64,000 nt of DNA, taken from Halobacillus halophilus DSM 2266 (GTDB taxonomy: Bacteria; Bacillota; Bacilli; Bacillales; Halobacillaceae). The stretch covers positions 2,852,001 through 2,916,000 of the forward strand of contig NC_017668.1 of the NCBI RefSeq assembly GCF_000284515.1, written 5' to 3'. Position 1 is the first letter of the stretch; every line of letters begins with the position of its first letter. The notes under the pieces were generated by a model. It did not search any database. It worked only from the letters and a program-made list of their open reading frames with translations, and was not told the origin of the DNA. Both the position numbers and the translations under genes were made by a program. Positions 25,826 through 38,303 of the stretch are shown piece after piece.

Positions 25826-26093
25826 AGACAATGATAGTAGAAAATAACCTATCATTGCCTGTAGCAACTTGATTATCCTCCATTTCGATCAGTAGCGCCC
25901 CATGCACCCAAAAGAGCATGCATGACAGTGTGTCTCTTCTTCAGATATACACCAGCATAGGATAGTCTGACAACACTATCGTACACTTCGGCAGAAACTC
26001 ATCCCTTTCCTCAATGATCCTAGCTTGCCTGGCTCCCATTGATTACTAATGACGTCTGCACCTCTACCTCACCGATCTGATAAGGTCACGCAT
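25826..26093 (-). ncRNA. Lysine riboswitch (L-box) with terminator
   Basis: On the minus strand the leader holds the L-box hallmarks in order: GAGGTAGAGGTGC near the 5' end, GCCGAAG after an AAAGGG block, and a closing segment GGGGCGCTACTGATCG. A 12-bp terminator stem with one mismatch at 25826-25860 follows, with a T run ending near 25819. In this class, lysine binding favours the terminator, so the downstream gene is off when lysine is plentiful. A promoter lies at 26109-26137. End points are estimates. Confidence 0.88.
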
Positions 26094-26108
26094 ATTTATT
26101 TCCATGCA

Positions 26109-26137
26109 ATTCTATCAGTATCGTTACATTATTGCAA
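26109..26137 (-). promoter_or_regulatory. Promoter of the lysine riboswitch transcript
   Basis: TTGCAA, 17-base spacer, TAGAAT on the minus strand. It overlaps the last codons of yunB. Confidence 0.65.
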
Positions 26138-26905
26138 GGCATCCATCGGAAAGGAAAAAGATGGTGATTTGTCTGGAGCTTCTCCCTCACCACCATAGAA
26201 GTCAGGAACTTCTCCTAAAATAGTAGCTGTGTCTATAGGAATATCTGTAGCGACGGTTGTTGTTTCAGTGGAGAAAGGAATCACAATCCTTACGTTTACC
26301 TCAATATGAATAGATAATTGAAATAATGCTGCATTAATACCATACTCTGTAATTTCACTTTGGAAGTTTGACTGTACATCCCCAATCACACGTAATTGAA
26401 CCGGTACTTTAGGTCCCAGGTTAGCGAGAAGCGAATTATTCGTCGCCTGTCCGACTGGAATTTCAATTAATGTTGCGGGCTGTTCACCTAGTTCCTCCTG
26501 GGTCATATTAGGATCAATATCAGGCTCAAGTGTTGTATCCTCCATTGGTAATTCGTTTAGTTCCATTCTTTTAAGGAAGTTTTGAACCCGGTATGTTGTG
26601 TTTCTCAGCACCCTGTTCACAACAACGGAATTCCAGCCCATATAAACGATATTTCCCTTATCATCTTTTTCCATTTTAACTAAGTCATTAAATTGTAGGT
26701 CTTCCGCTATTTGTTTATTAACGGCTTCATTGATTGCATCTCTTGCAAGTTGTTGGGTTTTTGTTTCAGCTATACCAATGAGTGCCGGAGTAATACCCCG
26801 GTTGATTAGCCAGAGGCTCAAAGCGGTGAATAGTAAAAAAAACATAAAAGTCAAAACGATTCTTTTCCCAATTGAGGGCCCATTTGTAACTTTACTTTTC
26901 CCCAT
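26129..26905 (-). CDS. yunB: Sporulation protein YunB
   Basis: A 258-residue membrane-anchored protein. One helix at residues 17-35 is followed by a long extracytoplasmic domain with TKTQQLARDAINEAVNKQI, the usual YunB block, and IEIPVGQATNNSLLANLGP. In B. subtilis yunB is transcribed by sigma E in the mother cell and is needed for efficient sporulation; the mechanism is unclear. The ATG follows AGGAGGGG. Its 3' end overlaps the promoter of the riboswitch transporter. Confidence 0.88.
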   Translation of the reverse strand: MGKSKVTNGPSIGKRIVLTFMFFLLFTALSLWLINRGITPALIGIAETKTQQLARDAINEAVNKQIAEDLQFNDLVKMEKDDKGNIVYMGWNSVVVNRVLRNTTYRVQNFLKRMELNELPMEDTTLEPDIDPNMTQEELGEQPATLIEIPVGQATNNSLLANLGPKVPVQLRVIGDVQSNFQSEITEYGINAALFQLSIHIEVNVRIVIPFSTETTTVATDIPIDTATILGEVPDFYGGEGEAPDKSPSFSFPMDALQ

Positions 26906-27008
26906 TAAAACAACCCCTCCTGAACTAACTATATGTAGTACAGAAGAGGTTTAGGCATAGAATTAATGATATCTTTGGACTTTGGATACCAACCTTTAGG
27001 AAAACCTT

Positions 27009-28400
27009 TTATTCATATGTTTTTAGCGCTTCCGATAGTAAATCACGGAGTAACTCAGGCATATAATAAGCCTTATTGGGTGCATAAGCAATTTCAGGAA
27101 ACAGCCTGCCGAATGTAAATGTATCAGCGGTTGAAAGAGTATAGGACTTATCCTGATCAATAGGAACGCCATTTTTTGTTACGCGTACTACACGTTCTTC
27201 ACCGTCCTGCGATTCTTTCGTTTCAATTTCCACGCCGGCAAAAACCATCTTCCCAATCACTTCTCCACGAAAGCCAAATCCTTTCAAGCGGATTTCAGTT
27301 AACTTTCTTGTATGAGCTACCCGAATGACTTCCAGTAGTTCATCCCCTTTCAATTCTACTTTACAGGGGTTCATGGGGTGAGGACAGATCCTGTGCACAT
27401 CTTGATAAGTCACTTCCCCTTCTCCTAAATGATCTAATAAAATACCTGCATTCAGCATCGCCACGTCTGAATTTGTCCAATTCTGAAGTTCGATGGTAAG
27501 CCTGGACATTAAAGAAGTCTCTTGAAACCAACCTATATACAAGGGCTTAGTTAACTTCGTTATGGGAGTTTGTAAAAGGTCTATGGCCCTTTCCCTCATC
27601 ACCTGTACATCCTGTGTGACTTTCTCATCTTTACGTAAATTCTCAGTAGGAATCGCATAGGCTTCTTTTTTCATTAATTTTTGTTGTTCAGTATCCCATT
27701 CCAATATAATTTCTCCCAGATGAGTACCGTGTTTTCCGGCAGCTGTTAGAAGTGAATGCTCGGTATATTCACCATTCTGGAATAAGTGGTGGGTATGGCC
27801 CCCAATAATGACATCTATCCCTTCATACCGACGTGCAATTTCTTCATCATCATTAATACCTAAATGAGAAAGAAGGATCACAATATCCGATTGTGCACGG
27901 ACCTCATTTAACAATTCGTCCAAAGAATCATAAGGGGATTCGACATCCCAGCCAAGCTGTTTATAAAATGTTTTAAAGGGAGCCGTCAACCCAATCAGCC
28001 CAATCTTCGTACCCTTATTGGAAGTCAGAATTTCGTGTGACTTCAGCCATTTAGGCTGGTCTCCTCCACCGTAACTGAGGTTCGCACAGATCACTTCAAA
28101 ATTCGCCTTATCATAAAGGGTGTATAGATCCTCACTGGAAAGCGTGATCCCTTCGTTATTCCCTAAATTCGCAAGATGATAGCCAGCTTGATTCAAAAGT
28201 TCCACGTTACCTTTTCCCATTAATCCTTCCGCTATCGGATGAAATCGATCCACATGGTCTCCGTTGTCCATTAACCAGAAATTTTCACCTTTCCGGTTGT
28301 GCTGATCTTTTTTCCTTTTAAAGTAGCCGACGATTTGGGGCCAATTCTCAAAATGACTATGTAAATCACTTGTGTAATAAAAAAATAATTTTTCCTTCAT
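27009..28400 (-). CDS. yunD: Metallophosphoesterase / 5'-nucleotidase-like protein YunD
   Basis: A 463-residue two-domain enzyme. The N-terminal calcineurin-like metallophosphatase domain shows YTSDLHSHFENWP, DNGDHVDR, LGNNEG and, further on, GGHTHHLF, which together provide the metal ligands. A C-terminal 5'-nucleotidase domain starts near residue 320. No signal peptide is seen, unlike secreted 5'-nucleotidases, so it is probably cytoplasmic. The stop of yunE is 11 bases upstream, and AAGGAG there serves two adjacent ATGs at 28403 and 28400. The second has the better spacing. Confidence 0.85.
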   Translation of the reverse strand: MKEKLFFYYTSDLHSHFENWPQIVGYFKRKKDQHNRKGENFWLMDNGDHVDRFHPIAEGLMGKGNVELLNQAGYHLANLGNNEGITLSSEDLYTLYDKANFEVICANLSYGGGDQPKWLKSHEILTSNKGTKIGLIGLTAPFKTFYKQLGWDVESPYDSLDELLNEVRAQSDIVILLSHLGINDDEEIARRYEGIDVIIGGHTHHLFQNGEYTEHSLLTAAGKHGTHLGEIILEWDTEQQKLMKKEAYAIPTENLRKDEKVTQDVQVMRERAIDLLQTPITKLTKPLYIGWFQETSLMSRLTIELQNWTNSDVAMLNAGILLDHLGEGEVTYQDVHRICPHPMNPCKVELKGDELLEVIRVAHTRKLTEIRLKGFGFRGEVIGKMVFAGVEIETKESQDGEERVVRVTKNGVPIDQDKSYTLSTADTFTFGRLFPEIAYAPNKAYYMPELLRDLLSEALKTYE

Positions 28401-28411
28401 CATCAGTCTCC

Positions 28412-29224
28412 TTATCCAATTCCTTGCCATATTAAACGGATACCGATTAAGATTAATAATACTCTTAAAAACCACTCAACAGCTTGTCCTTTTAAATGCC
28501 GGTTAACACGAGCTCCGAGCGTTCCCCCTAAGTATGCCCCTGGAATAAAGTAGAGTGTATAAGCCCATTCGACGTGACCTAGAAAGATGTGAGTAGCCGA
28601 GCTTGAGATGCTCGCAAAGAAGATCATGAACATCGAGGTAGCCGTTGCAATGTGTGCGGGCATATTAAATAATAAAATCATGGCAGGCACCATTAGAGAG
28701 CCTCCGCCAATGCCAAGCAATCCCGACAGCATTCCCACTCCAAGGGATAGAATAAGTCCGAAAACAATCGGCATCTGATACGTATAAGTTGTTCCTTCAA
28801 TAACCTTCTCTCTTTTGAGGCCTTTATTAAATAAGTAAGTACCTGGAGTTTTCCTCGGTATAAAAAATAGCAAAGAAACTAAAATCATAATACACCCGAA
28901 CAATAAAGAAAACATATCCGTTTTAAAAAATTGATTTAACCAGGAGCCTATAATTCCCCCAGGAACACTTCCTATTAAAAATACATATCCGATTTTTTTA
29001 TCTACGCGGTCATGTCTCAAATATGAAAGAGCAGAGGACATTCCCGTAAATATCATGACCACCAGGGAAATCCCAACAATTGACTGCGGAGTCACCCAGT
29101 CGAAAGCACTTAGCTGATCTCCCAAAAATAGTAAAACAGGGACTAAAATAACACCGCCACCTAATCCAGCGATGCTTCCAACTAATGCTGTCACTAAACC
29201 GATTATAAACATGAGGATGACCAT
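28412..29224 (-). CDS. yunE: TSUP (TauE/SafE) family anion exporter YunE
   Basis: A 270-residue membrane protein with about eight hydrophobic segments arranged as the two repeats typical of the TSUP family. The paired glycine-rich motifs are GSIAGLGGGVILVP near residue 16 and GLLGIGGGSLMVPAMIL near residue 165. Members move sulfite, sulfoacetate or other small anions. The ATG at 29224 follows AAAGGATG. It forms an operon with yunD, which starts 11 bases after its stop. Confidence 0.87.
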   Translation of the reverse strand: MVILMFIIGLVTALVGSIAGLGGGVILVPVLLFLGDQLSAFDWVTPQSIVGISLVVMIFTGMSSALSYLRHDRVDKKIGYVFLIGSVPGGIIGSWLNQFFKTDMFSLLFGCIMILVSLLFFIPRKTPGTYLFNKGLKREKVIEGTTYTYQMPIVFGLILSLGVGMLSGLLGIGGGSLMVPAMILLFNMPAHIATATSMFMIFFASISSSATHIFLGHVEWAYTLYFIPGAYLGGTLGARVNRHLKGQAVEWFLRVLLILIGIRLIWQGIG

Positions 29225-29346
29225 TTTAAAACATCCTTTATCTCTATAGATAATATTATAGTATCATGTTTTCTATTCTTAAAACATCCAGCCTATGTTA
29301 AGAATTAAAAATACCAGTCATGATTAAACGCATGAATAGTATTTCA

Positions 29347-29378
29347 TAAAAAAGTACAGGTGGGAAAACCACCTGTAC
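29347..29378 (-). terminator. Terminator of the suf operon
   Basis: A perfect 10-bp stem GTACAGGTGG/CCACCTGTAC with a 5-nt loop, then TTTTTT on the minus strand, 25 bases after sufB. Confidence 0.9.
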
Positions 29379-29402
29379 CATCAGTGTAAAATTTGAATTG
29401 AA

Positions 29403-30800
29403 TTAACCGATAGAACCTTCCATTTCGAATTTAATTAAACGGTTCATTTCTACGGCATATTCCATTGGAAGTTCTTTCGTGAATGGTTCAATGAAGCCCA
29501 TTACAATCATTTCTGTTGCTTCTTCTTCAGAAATACCGCGGCTCATAAGATAGAATAATTGTTCTTCAGATACTTTAGAAACTTTGGCTTCGTGTTCCAA
29601 AGAGATATTTTCGTTCATGATCTCATTATAAGGAATGGTATCTGAAGTAGATTCGTTATCCATAATTAATGTGTCACATTCTACGTTCGAACGTGCTCCT
29701 TCAGCTTTACGGCCAAATTGCACAATTCCGCGATACGTAACTTTACCTCCATGTTTCGAAATGGATTTCGAAACAATAGTTGAAGACGTATTAGGTGCGA
29801 GGTGGTGCATTTTCGCGCCTGCATCCTGGTGCTGTCCTTTTCCGGCAAGTGCGATGGAAAGAGTCATTCCACGTGCACCTTCTCCTTTAAGGATAACAGA
29901 TGGATATTTCATAGTCAGCTTAGAACCAAGGTTACCGTCTACCCATTCCATCGTTGCATTTGCGTCGGCAACTGCACGCTTCGTAACCAGGTTATATACG
30001 TTATTCGCCCAGTTTTGAATGGTGGTATAACGGCAATAAGCATTATCTTTAACGAAGATTTCAACCACTGCACTGTGAAGAGAGCTAGAAGAATAGGTAG
30101 GTGCTGTACATCCTTCTACATAGTGTACAGAAGAACCTTCATCTGCAATAATCAACGTCCGCTCGAATTGACCCATATTTTCTGAGTTAATTCGGAAATA
30201 AGCCTGCAATGGCGTCTCTACTTTTGTATCTTTAGGAACATAAATGAATGATCCGCCAGACCAAACCGCAGAGTTTAATGCAGAGAACTTATTATCAGAT
30301 GGTGGAATCACTTTACCGAAATATTCTCTGAAAAGATCTTCGTTCTCTTTAAGAGCTGAGTCCGTATCTTTAAATATGACACCCAGATCTTCAAGATCTT
30401 TTTCCATATTATGATAAACCACTTCTGATTCATACTGAGCGGATACACCTGCAAGATATTTCTGCTCAGCTTCAGGGATACCTAAACGATCAAACGTATT
30501 TTTAATTTCTTCTGGTACTTCGTCCCAGGAACGTTCAGAACGTTCGGAAGGTTTCACGTAGTAAGTGATATCATCGAAGTTCAGTTCTGATAGATCTCCG
30601 CCCCATTGCGGCATAGGCATTTTATAAAACTGCTCTAAAGATTTCAGACGGAAATCAAGCATCCATTGAGGCTCTTCTTTATAATTGGAGATTTGTTCCA
30701 CGACTTCCTTCGTTAAACCTTTTTGGGTACGGAAAATAGAAATGTCTTTTTCATGGAATCCATATTGATACTCTCCAACTTCTGGTGCTTCTTTAGCCAT
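29403..30800 (-). CDS. sufB: Fe-S scaffold component SufB
   Basis: A 465-residue SufB, the scaffold subunit on which Fe-S clusters are built in the SufBC(2)D complex. The SufB beta-helix core is recognisable with [20 protein letters not shown] (residues 227-246), GGKVTYRG and [20 protein letters not shown]. The C-terminal [19 protein letters not shown] motif is shared with SufD. It is the last gene of sufCDSUB, the usual Bacillus order, 33 bases after sufU. The ATG follows AAAGGAGG. Confidence 0.97.
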   Translation of the reverse strand: MAKEAPEVGEYQYGFHEKDISIFRTQKGLTKEVVEQISNYKEEPQWMLDFRLKSLEQFYKMPMPQWGGDLSELNFDDITYYVKPSERSERSWDEVPEEIKNTFDRLGIPEAEQKYLAGVSAQYESEVVYHNMEKDLEDLGVIFKDTDSALKENEDLFREYFGKVIPPSDNKFSALNSAVWSGGSFIYVPKDTKVETPLQAYFRINSENMGQFERTLIIADEGSSVHYVEGCTAPTYSSSSLHSAVVEIFVKDNAYCRYTTIQNWANNVYNLVTKRAVADANATMEWVDGNLGSKLTMKYPSVILKGEGARGMTLSIALAGKGQHQDAGAKMHHLAPNTSSTIVSKSISKHGGKVTYRGIVQFGRKAEGARSNVECDTLIMDNESTSDTIPYNEIMNENISLEHEAKVSKVSEEQLFYLMSRGISEEEATEMIVMGFIEPFTKELPMEYAVEMNRLIKFEMEGSIG

Positions 30801-30833
30801 GATTATATACCTCCTTTTGGTATTGACAAAAGC

Positions 30834-33794
<2,961 letters not shown>

Positions 33795-33813
33795 GTTAAC
33801 CCTCCTATCTTAG

Positions 33814-34599
33814 TTACGCTTTTTGACCGATTGTTTCGTCTTCGATTCCCAATTCTTGCTTAATCCAGTCGTAACCTTCTTCTTCAAGACGTTGGGAAAG
33901 CTCAGGTCCGCCAGATTTAACTACACGGCCTTGCATCATTACGTGTACTTTATCAGGAGTAATGTAGTTTAGAAGACGCTGATAGTGAGTAATGATTAAG
34001 CAGCCAAATGCATCGTTACGCATTTCATTGATACCCTTAGCTACAACTTTAAGAGCGTCGATGTCGAGACCAGAATCGATTTCATCAAGAATCGCAATAG
34101 CTGGCTGAATCATCATTAACTGAAGGATTTCGTTACGTTTTTTCTCGCCACCTGAGAATCCTTCGTTCAGATAACGCTGAGCCATGTTTTTATCCATATC
34201 CAAAGTTTCCATCTTAGAGTCCATGTCTTTAATGAACTTCATAAGAGAAATTTCGTCGCCTTCCTCACGCTGAGCATTAATAGAAGAACGCAGGAAATCG
34301 GAATTAGTTACACCGCTGATTTCACTAGGATACTGCATAGCAAGGAAAAGTCCTGCCTGCGCACGCTCATCCACTTCCATTTCAAGTACGTTTTCACCGT
34401 CTAATAAGATTTCACCTTGAGTTACTTCATATTTAGGGTGTCCCATAACAGCGGAGGCTAGAGTAGATTTACCTGTTCCGTTTGGTCCCATAACCGCGTG
34501 GAATTCACCACCGTTAATTGTAAGATTTACACCTTTAAGTATTTCTAGACCTTCGATTTCCACGTGAAGATCTTTAATTTCTAAAGTTGATCTTGCCAT
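33814..34599 (-). CDS. sufC: Suf ATPase SufC
   Basis: A 261-residue ABC-type ATPase that powers SufB-SufD rearrangement in cluster assembly; it is cytoplasmic and not a transporter. Walker A is GPNGTGKST (residues 38-46), the signature is FSGGEKKRNEI, and Walker B is AILDEIDSGLD with His in LIITHYQRLL. It is the first gene of the operon, behind the promoter at 34684-34712. The ATG follows TGGAGG. Confidence 0.97.
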   Translation of the reverse strand: MARSTLEIKDLHVEIEGLEILKGVNLTINGGEFHAVMGPNGTGKSTLASAVMGHPKYEVTQGEILLDGENVLEMEVDERAQAGLFLAMQYPSEISGVTNSDFLRSSINAQREEGDEISLMKFIKDMDSKMETLDMDKNMAQRYLNEGFSGGEKKRNEILQLMMIQPAIAILDEIDSGLDIDALKVVAKGINEMRNDAFGCLIITHYQRLLNYITPDKVHVMMQGRVVKSGGPELSQRLEEEGYDWIKQELGIEDETIGQKA

Positions 34600-34683
34600 A
34601 ATTAATACCTCCAGTATCTATAGTAATGGAATGGGTTTATTTATTGTAGATAGTAGAACCATTCTCAATTTATTCTCATTATA

Positions 34684-34712
34684 ATCTTATATCATTTAGA
34701 AAGTGATATCAA
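34684..34712 (-). promoter_or_regulatory. Promoter of the suf operon
   Basis: TTGATA, 17-base spacer, TAAGAT on the minus strand, about 85 bases before the sufC start. It fits a sigma-A promoter. Confidence 0.65.
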
Positions 34713-34789
34713 CTTTTTCCTTCCAGTGGAAATGAGCCGATTTTTCAACAATTTATGAGTGAAATTTTTTTGTTTCTACATTATTATAA

Positions 34790-34824
34790 CACGAAAAAAT
34801 CAGGTGACTAAAGATCACCTGATT
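34790..34824 (-). terminator. Terminator upstream of the suf promoter
   Basis: A perfect 10-bp stem AATCAGGTGA/TCACCTGATT with a 7-nt loop, then TTTTTT on the minus strand. It ends the small gene at 34836. Confidence 0.85.
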
Positions 34825-34835
34825 CCTTGCTTAAG

Positions 34836-34988
34836 TTATCTATGCAATTGACGATCTAGTTGAGCAAACATCTTCTGGCCTTGTTCAAATTCTTTCTGGC
34901 GTTTTTCTTCTACTTTCAAACGTGTATCCAACTTGCTGCTGTACTCGGCATAACTCAGATTATGAGCCTGATGCATGGCTTTTTCCAT
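34836..34988 (-). CDS. Small helical charged protein; start uncertain, possibly ATT
   Basis: A 50-residue, strongly helical protein rich in Lys, Glu and Gln (DTRLKVEEKRQKEFEQGQK). The first ATG in frame (34988) has no ribosome site. The frame stays open to 35024, where an ATT follows AAAGGG by 10 bases and would add the plausible N terminus SDQLNLNYTAE. A rare ATT start is therefore possible. The frame ends just before a strong terminator, which supports a real gene. Family and role are unknown. Confidence 0.5.
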   Translation of the reverse strand: MEKAMHQAHNLSYAEYSSKLDTRLKVEEKRQKEFEQGQKMFAQLDRQLHR

Positions 34989-35203
34989 TTCAGCAGTGTA
35001 ATTTAAATTCAGTTGGTCACTAATAACGAATCAACCCTTTCAGATTATTTACACAATTCAGAGTACCATAGATCTTTACCCCTGCACAAACAGGGATAAA
35101 CCCTGAAATATCTGATTCTACTTGATTCATTTCGATGAAAGCGCTTGATTCGACCAGTACGTATGAATACATCAGTTTTCCTTTAATTTTCTAACTATTC
35201 AAA

Positions 35204-35569
35204 CTAATTAACACTGGAATTTAAATCCATATACGCATCCTGAACCAACGTTACAGCCTGACTTAAAGCCGCGCCTCCGCCGAAAGCAGCTGCTACCCCA
35301 CAAGCCTCCAGTATTTCCTTTTCTGTTGCACCCTGATCGACACAACCTTTTGTGTGATAAATCATACAATATTCATCTTGAGCTACTATACTTATTCCAA
35401 GTGCCATCAATTGTTTCTGCTTTTTAGAAAGCTCACCTTCTTTGAAACACGCTTCTGTGAATTCACTGAATTGATGAGCGACTTCTGGCATTTTCTCAGT
35501 AAAATCACCCATACCTTCTTTATAATCATGTAAATAAGTCTGTGTCCAATTCATTTGTTGTTCTTGCAT
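35204..35569 (-). CDS. yurZ: AhpD/carboxymuconolactone decarboxylase-like protein YurZ
   Basis: A 121-residue CMD/AhpD-fold protein, all helical. The redox-like region is DEYCMIYHTKGCVDQGATEK, with cysteines six residues apart rather than the CxxC of classic AhpD, plus the conserved His. In B. subtilis yurZ lies in the same place between the suf operon and metQ. It may act as a small peroxidase or disulfide reductase, but the substrate is unknown. The ATG follows GGGAGG. Confidence 0.85.
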   Translation of the reverse strand: MQEQQMNWTQTYLHDYKEGMGDFTEKMPEVAHQFSEFTEACFKEGELSKKQKQLMALGISIVAQDEYCMIYHTKGCVDQGATEKEILEACGVAAAFGGGAALSQAVTLVQDAYMDLNSSVN

Positions 35570-35585
35570 CGCATTCTAACCTCCC

Positions 35586-35630
35586 AATAAAAATAAGTGA
35601 CTGCGGTTAGTATAAACCGCAGTCACTTAT
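35586..35630 (-). terminator. Terminator of the metNIQ operon
   Basis: A perfect 16-bp stem with a 6-nt loop, then TTTTATT on the minus strand. It starts 9 bases after metQ. Confidence 0.9.
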
Positions 35631-35638
35631 CTTATCCG

Positions 35639-36508
35639 TTATTCAGAGCTGCCATCTACAGGCACTACAGCTCCATTATATTCTTCTTTCATAAATGTTT
35701 GAATTTCTTCTGAACGTAATACTTCCACTAATGTTTGCAATGCTTCAGAATCTTCATCTTTACTCTGAGCTGCAATCACATTTACATAAGGGGATTCAGA
35801 ACCTTCAAGAATCAATGAATCCTCACTTGGATTCAAGTCAGCTTCAATAGCGTAGTTCGTGTTAATCGCTACTAGAGCATCTTCTTCACGTTTGTAGATC
35901 TCAGGTAATGTCGCTGCATCTACACCGGAGTCAAACTCAAGATTTTTTGGATTTTCAACAATATCGTCGACTGTAGCATCTACTTTATCTACGCTTTCAT
36001 CCAATTTGACCAGGCCTTCGCGTTCAAGTAACGAAAGAATTCTTCCATGGTCAGCTACTGAACGGCTCATCACCAGGGTAGTACCTTCTGGAACTTCATC
36101 GACGCTTGAAATGTTTTGAGAGTAGATTCCCATAGGTTCAATATGAATACCGCCAAGATTTACAAAATCATAATCATTTTCTTGCATTTGTGTTTCTAGA
36201 TAAGGAATGTGCTGGAAATAGTTTGCATCAATTCGACCCTCTGCTAAGTCCTGGTTAGGCAGCACATAATCTTGATATTCTTCAATAGTAAGGGTAATTC
36301 CTTGCTCTTCAAGCAATGGTTTAGCTTCTTGAAGTACTTCTGCGTGAGGAACACTTGTAGCTCCTACAGCTATTTCAGTGGTTCCTTCTTCAGAACTGCC
36401 ATCACCGCTGTTTTCTTCCGAGCCTGAGTTTCCTTCGTCTGATGAACCGCATGCTGACAAAAGAATGATTAATAATAAAGTAAAAATACCGAATGTAATT
36501 TTTTTCAT
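35639..36508 (-). CDS. metQ: Methionine ABC transporter substrate-binding lipoprotein MetQ
   Basis: A 289-residue NlpA-family lipoprotein that captures methionine outside the membrane for MetNI. The lipobox LLSAC places the lipidated Cys at residue 20, followed by an acidic Gly/Ser/Glu linker to about residue 44. The binding core shows IAVGATSVPHAEVLQ, then FQHIPYLETQM and AINTNYAIEA. It is the last gene of metNIQ and is followed by a strong terminator. Confidence 0.95.
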   Translation of the reverse strand: MKKITFGIFTLLLIILLSACGSSDEGNSGSEENSGDGSSEEGTTEIAVGATSVPHAEVLQEAKPLLEEQGITLTIEEYQDYVLPNQDLAEGRIDANYFQHIPYLETQMQENDYDFVNLGGIHIEPMGIYSQNISSVDEVPEGTTLVMSRSVADHGRILSLLEREGLVKLDESVDKVDATVDDIVENPKNLEFDSGVDAATLPEIYKREEDALVAINTNYAIEADLNPSEDSLILEGSESPYVNVIAAQSKDEDSEALQTLVEVLRSEEIQTFMKEEYNGAVVPVDGSSE

Positions 36509-36544
36509 AAATACTCTCTCCCTTTAATATAATGTAGGATTTTT

Positions 36545-37213
36545 TTATCTTTTATCCAATTTTCTCGAAACGAAGTCCCCGATAAATTGGAAAATGAAAA
36601 CAATAATCACAATGAGAATCGTACAAATAAAGACAACATCAAAGTCGCTGCGCTGAAATCCGTAGAAATAGGCAAAGTCACCTAAACCACCGGCACCGAT
36701 CGCTCCCGCCACCGCAGTATAGCCAATTAATGCTATAGCTGTAACGGTAATCCCAGAAACCAGGGCAGGCATTGACTCAGGAAGCAGCACCTTAAAAATC
36801 AAAGTAGAAGATTTAGAACCCATCGATTTTGCAGCTTCAATGACACCTTTATCTACTTCTTTCAATGCAATCTCGACAAGCCGTGCATAGAATGGTGCGC
36901 CACCTATAATTAAGGCAGGGAGTGCCGCTTTAGGACCTCGAATAGTGCCAATGAGAAAATCAGTAAATGGGAATAATAACAAAATTAAAATGATAAAAGG
37001 TATAGCCCTGAAGATATTAACGACTGAAGCAGTTATCCAGTTTAATATCTTGTTCTGCCACAGGCCTCCTGGACCTGACAAGTACAGAAGTAAACCTAAC
37101 AGTAAACCTAAAATAAACGTACCTGCTACAGAGATAAGTGTCATGTAGAGTGTTTCATTAGTAGCTGTTATCAAATCATCCATAGTGACGTTAGGAAAAA
37201 ATTGATTAATCAT
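36545..37213 (-). CDS. metI: Methionine ABC transporter permease MetI
   Basis: A 222-residue permease with five predicted helices. The ABC-permease EAA-type loop reads EAAKSMGSKSSTLIFKVLLPES (short segment near residues 140-160), which contacts MetN. The ATG at 37213 overlaps the metN end by 8 bases, so translation is coupled. It forms the membrane channel of the methionine importer. Confidence 0.95.
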   Translation of the reverse strand: MINQFFPNVTMDDLITATNETLYMTLISVAGTFILGLLLGLLLYLSGPGGLWQNKILNWITASVVNIFRAIPFIILILLLFPFTDFLIGTIRGPKAALPALIIGGAPFYARLVEIALKEVDKGVIEAAKSMGSKSSTLIFKVLLPESMPALVSGITVTAIALIGYTAVAGAIGAGGLGDFAYFYGFQRSDFDVVFICTILIVIIVFIFQFIGDFVSRKLDKR

Positions 37214-38231
37214 CTGGACTCACCTCCACTTCTACAGAGGTGGATTGAATATATTCAATCGCACGCGTGATTTCTTCTTTATCACCCAGAAATTGAACAA
37301 ACATTGTTCCATACGCACCCTTTTGGGTTTGGGTGATCTTTCCGTGCAATATGTTTACATCCAGCACAAACTTTCTGGAAATTTCACTGATTAAAGCCTG
37401 ATTGGTGCTCTCCCCTACAAAATGCAGACGAAGGATTTCACCAGTTTTATAGGTATCCTTTATGAGCTGAAGAGAATGTTCGCGTTCAGGGTCTCCCATT
37501 ACCTGATCGACAAACTTCTTGGTAACCTGTTCTTTTGGATAAAGGAAAACATCGAGCACGTCTCCCTGTTCCACAATTTTACCTTGCTCCATAACGGCTA
37601 CCTGATGGCAGATCTTTCGGATCACATGCATTTCATGGGTGATGAGAACAATTGTCAGTCCAAGCTTCTCGTTAATATCTACTAATAGATCAAGAATGGA
37701 ATCCGTTGTCTCTGGGTCAAGAGCTGACGTCGCTTCATCACAAAGAAGAACTTTCGGTTTATTTGCTAACGCACGAGCTATTCCTACTCTTTGTTTCTGT
37801 CCGCCGCTTAACTGAGAGGGGTATGAATTACCTCGTCCACTAAGACCTACCAGGTCTATTAATTCATTAACACGTTTAGTTCTTTCGCTTTTTGGTACGC
37901 CAGCTATTTCAAGTGGAAAAGCGATATTATCGTGAACGGTTCGAGACCACAAAAGATTAAAATGCTGAAAAATCATACCAATCTCCTGCCGGGCCTCCCG
38001 CAGCTTCCCTTTGTTTAAAGAAGTCAATTCTTGATCATCAATGGTGACCTTGCCGTCCGTTGGATCTTCCAGGCGATTTAGCAGCCTTATGAAAGTACTT
38101 TTTCCAGCACCGCTATAACCGATGACCCCGTAAATCTCTCCCTTTTTTATCTGTAAACTAAGGTCGTCGACGGCACGGACCTCCTGATGTTTCGTGCGAA
38201 AGACTTTGGATAAGCCTTTAATTGAAATCAT
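37206..38231 (-). CDS. metN: Methionine ABC transporter ATPase MetN
   Basis: A 341-residue ATPase. Walker A GYSGAGKST is at residues 38-46, the signature LSGGQKQR near 140, and Walker B VLLCDEATSALD near 162, with ITHEMHVI after it. The C-terminal NIL (ACT-like) domain from about residue 265 is the site where methionine inhibits transport in the E. coli protein. The gene is first in the operon and sits behind two SAM riboswitches. Confidence 0.96.
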   Translation of the reverse strand: MISIKGLSKVFRTKHQEVRAVDDLSLQIKKGEIYGVIGYSGAGKSTFIRLLNRLEDPTDGKVTIDDQELTSLNKGKLREARQEIGMIFQHFNLLWSRTVHDNIAFPLEIAGVPKSERTKRVNELIDLVGLSGRGNSYPSQLSGGQKQRVGIARALANKPKVLLCDEATSALDPETTDSILDLLVDINEKLGLTIVLITHEMHVIRKICHQVAVMEQGKIVEQGDVLDVFLYPKEQVTKKFVDQVMGDPEREHSLQLIKDTYKTGEILRLHFVGESTNQALISEISRKFVLDVNILHGKITQTQKGAYGTMFVQFLGDKEEITRAIEYIQSTSVEVEVSPDD

Positions 38232-38249
38232 GTCGTCTTCCCTCCAATA

Positions 38250-38281
38250 AAAAAACCTCTCTGCTTGAGAACAGAAAGGTT
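38250..38281 (-). terminator. Riboswitch terminator directly before metN
   Basis: A 10-bp stem with one mismatch, then TTTTTTT on the minus strand, immediately after the proximal SAM aptamer. Confidence 0.8.
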
Positions 38282-38303
38282 AGCGTATCAATCTTTATCT
38301 GTT

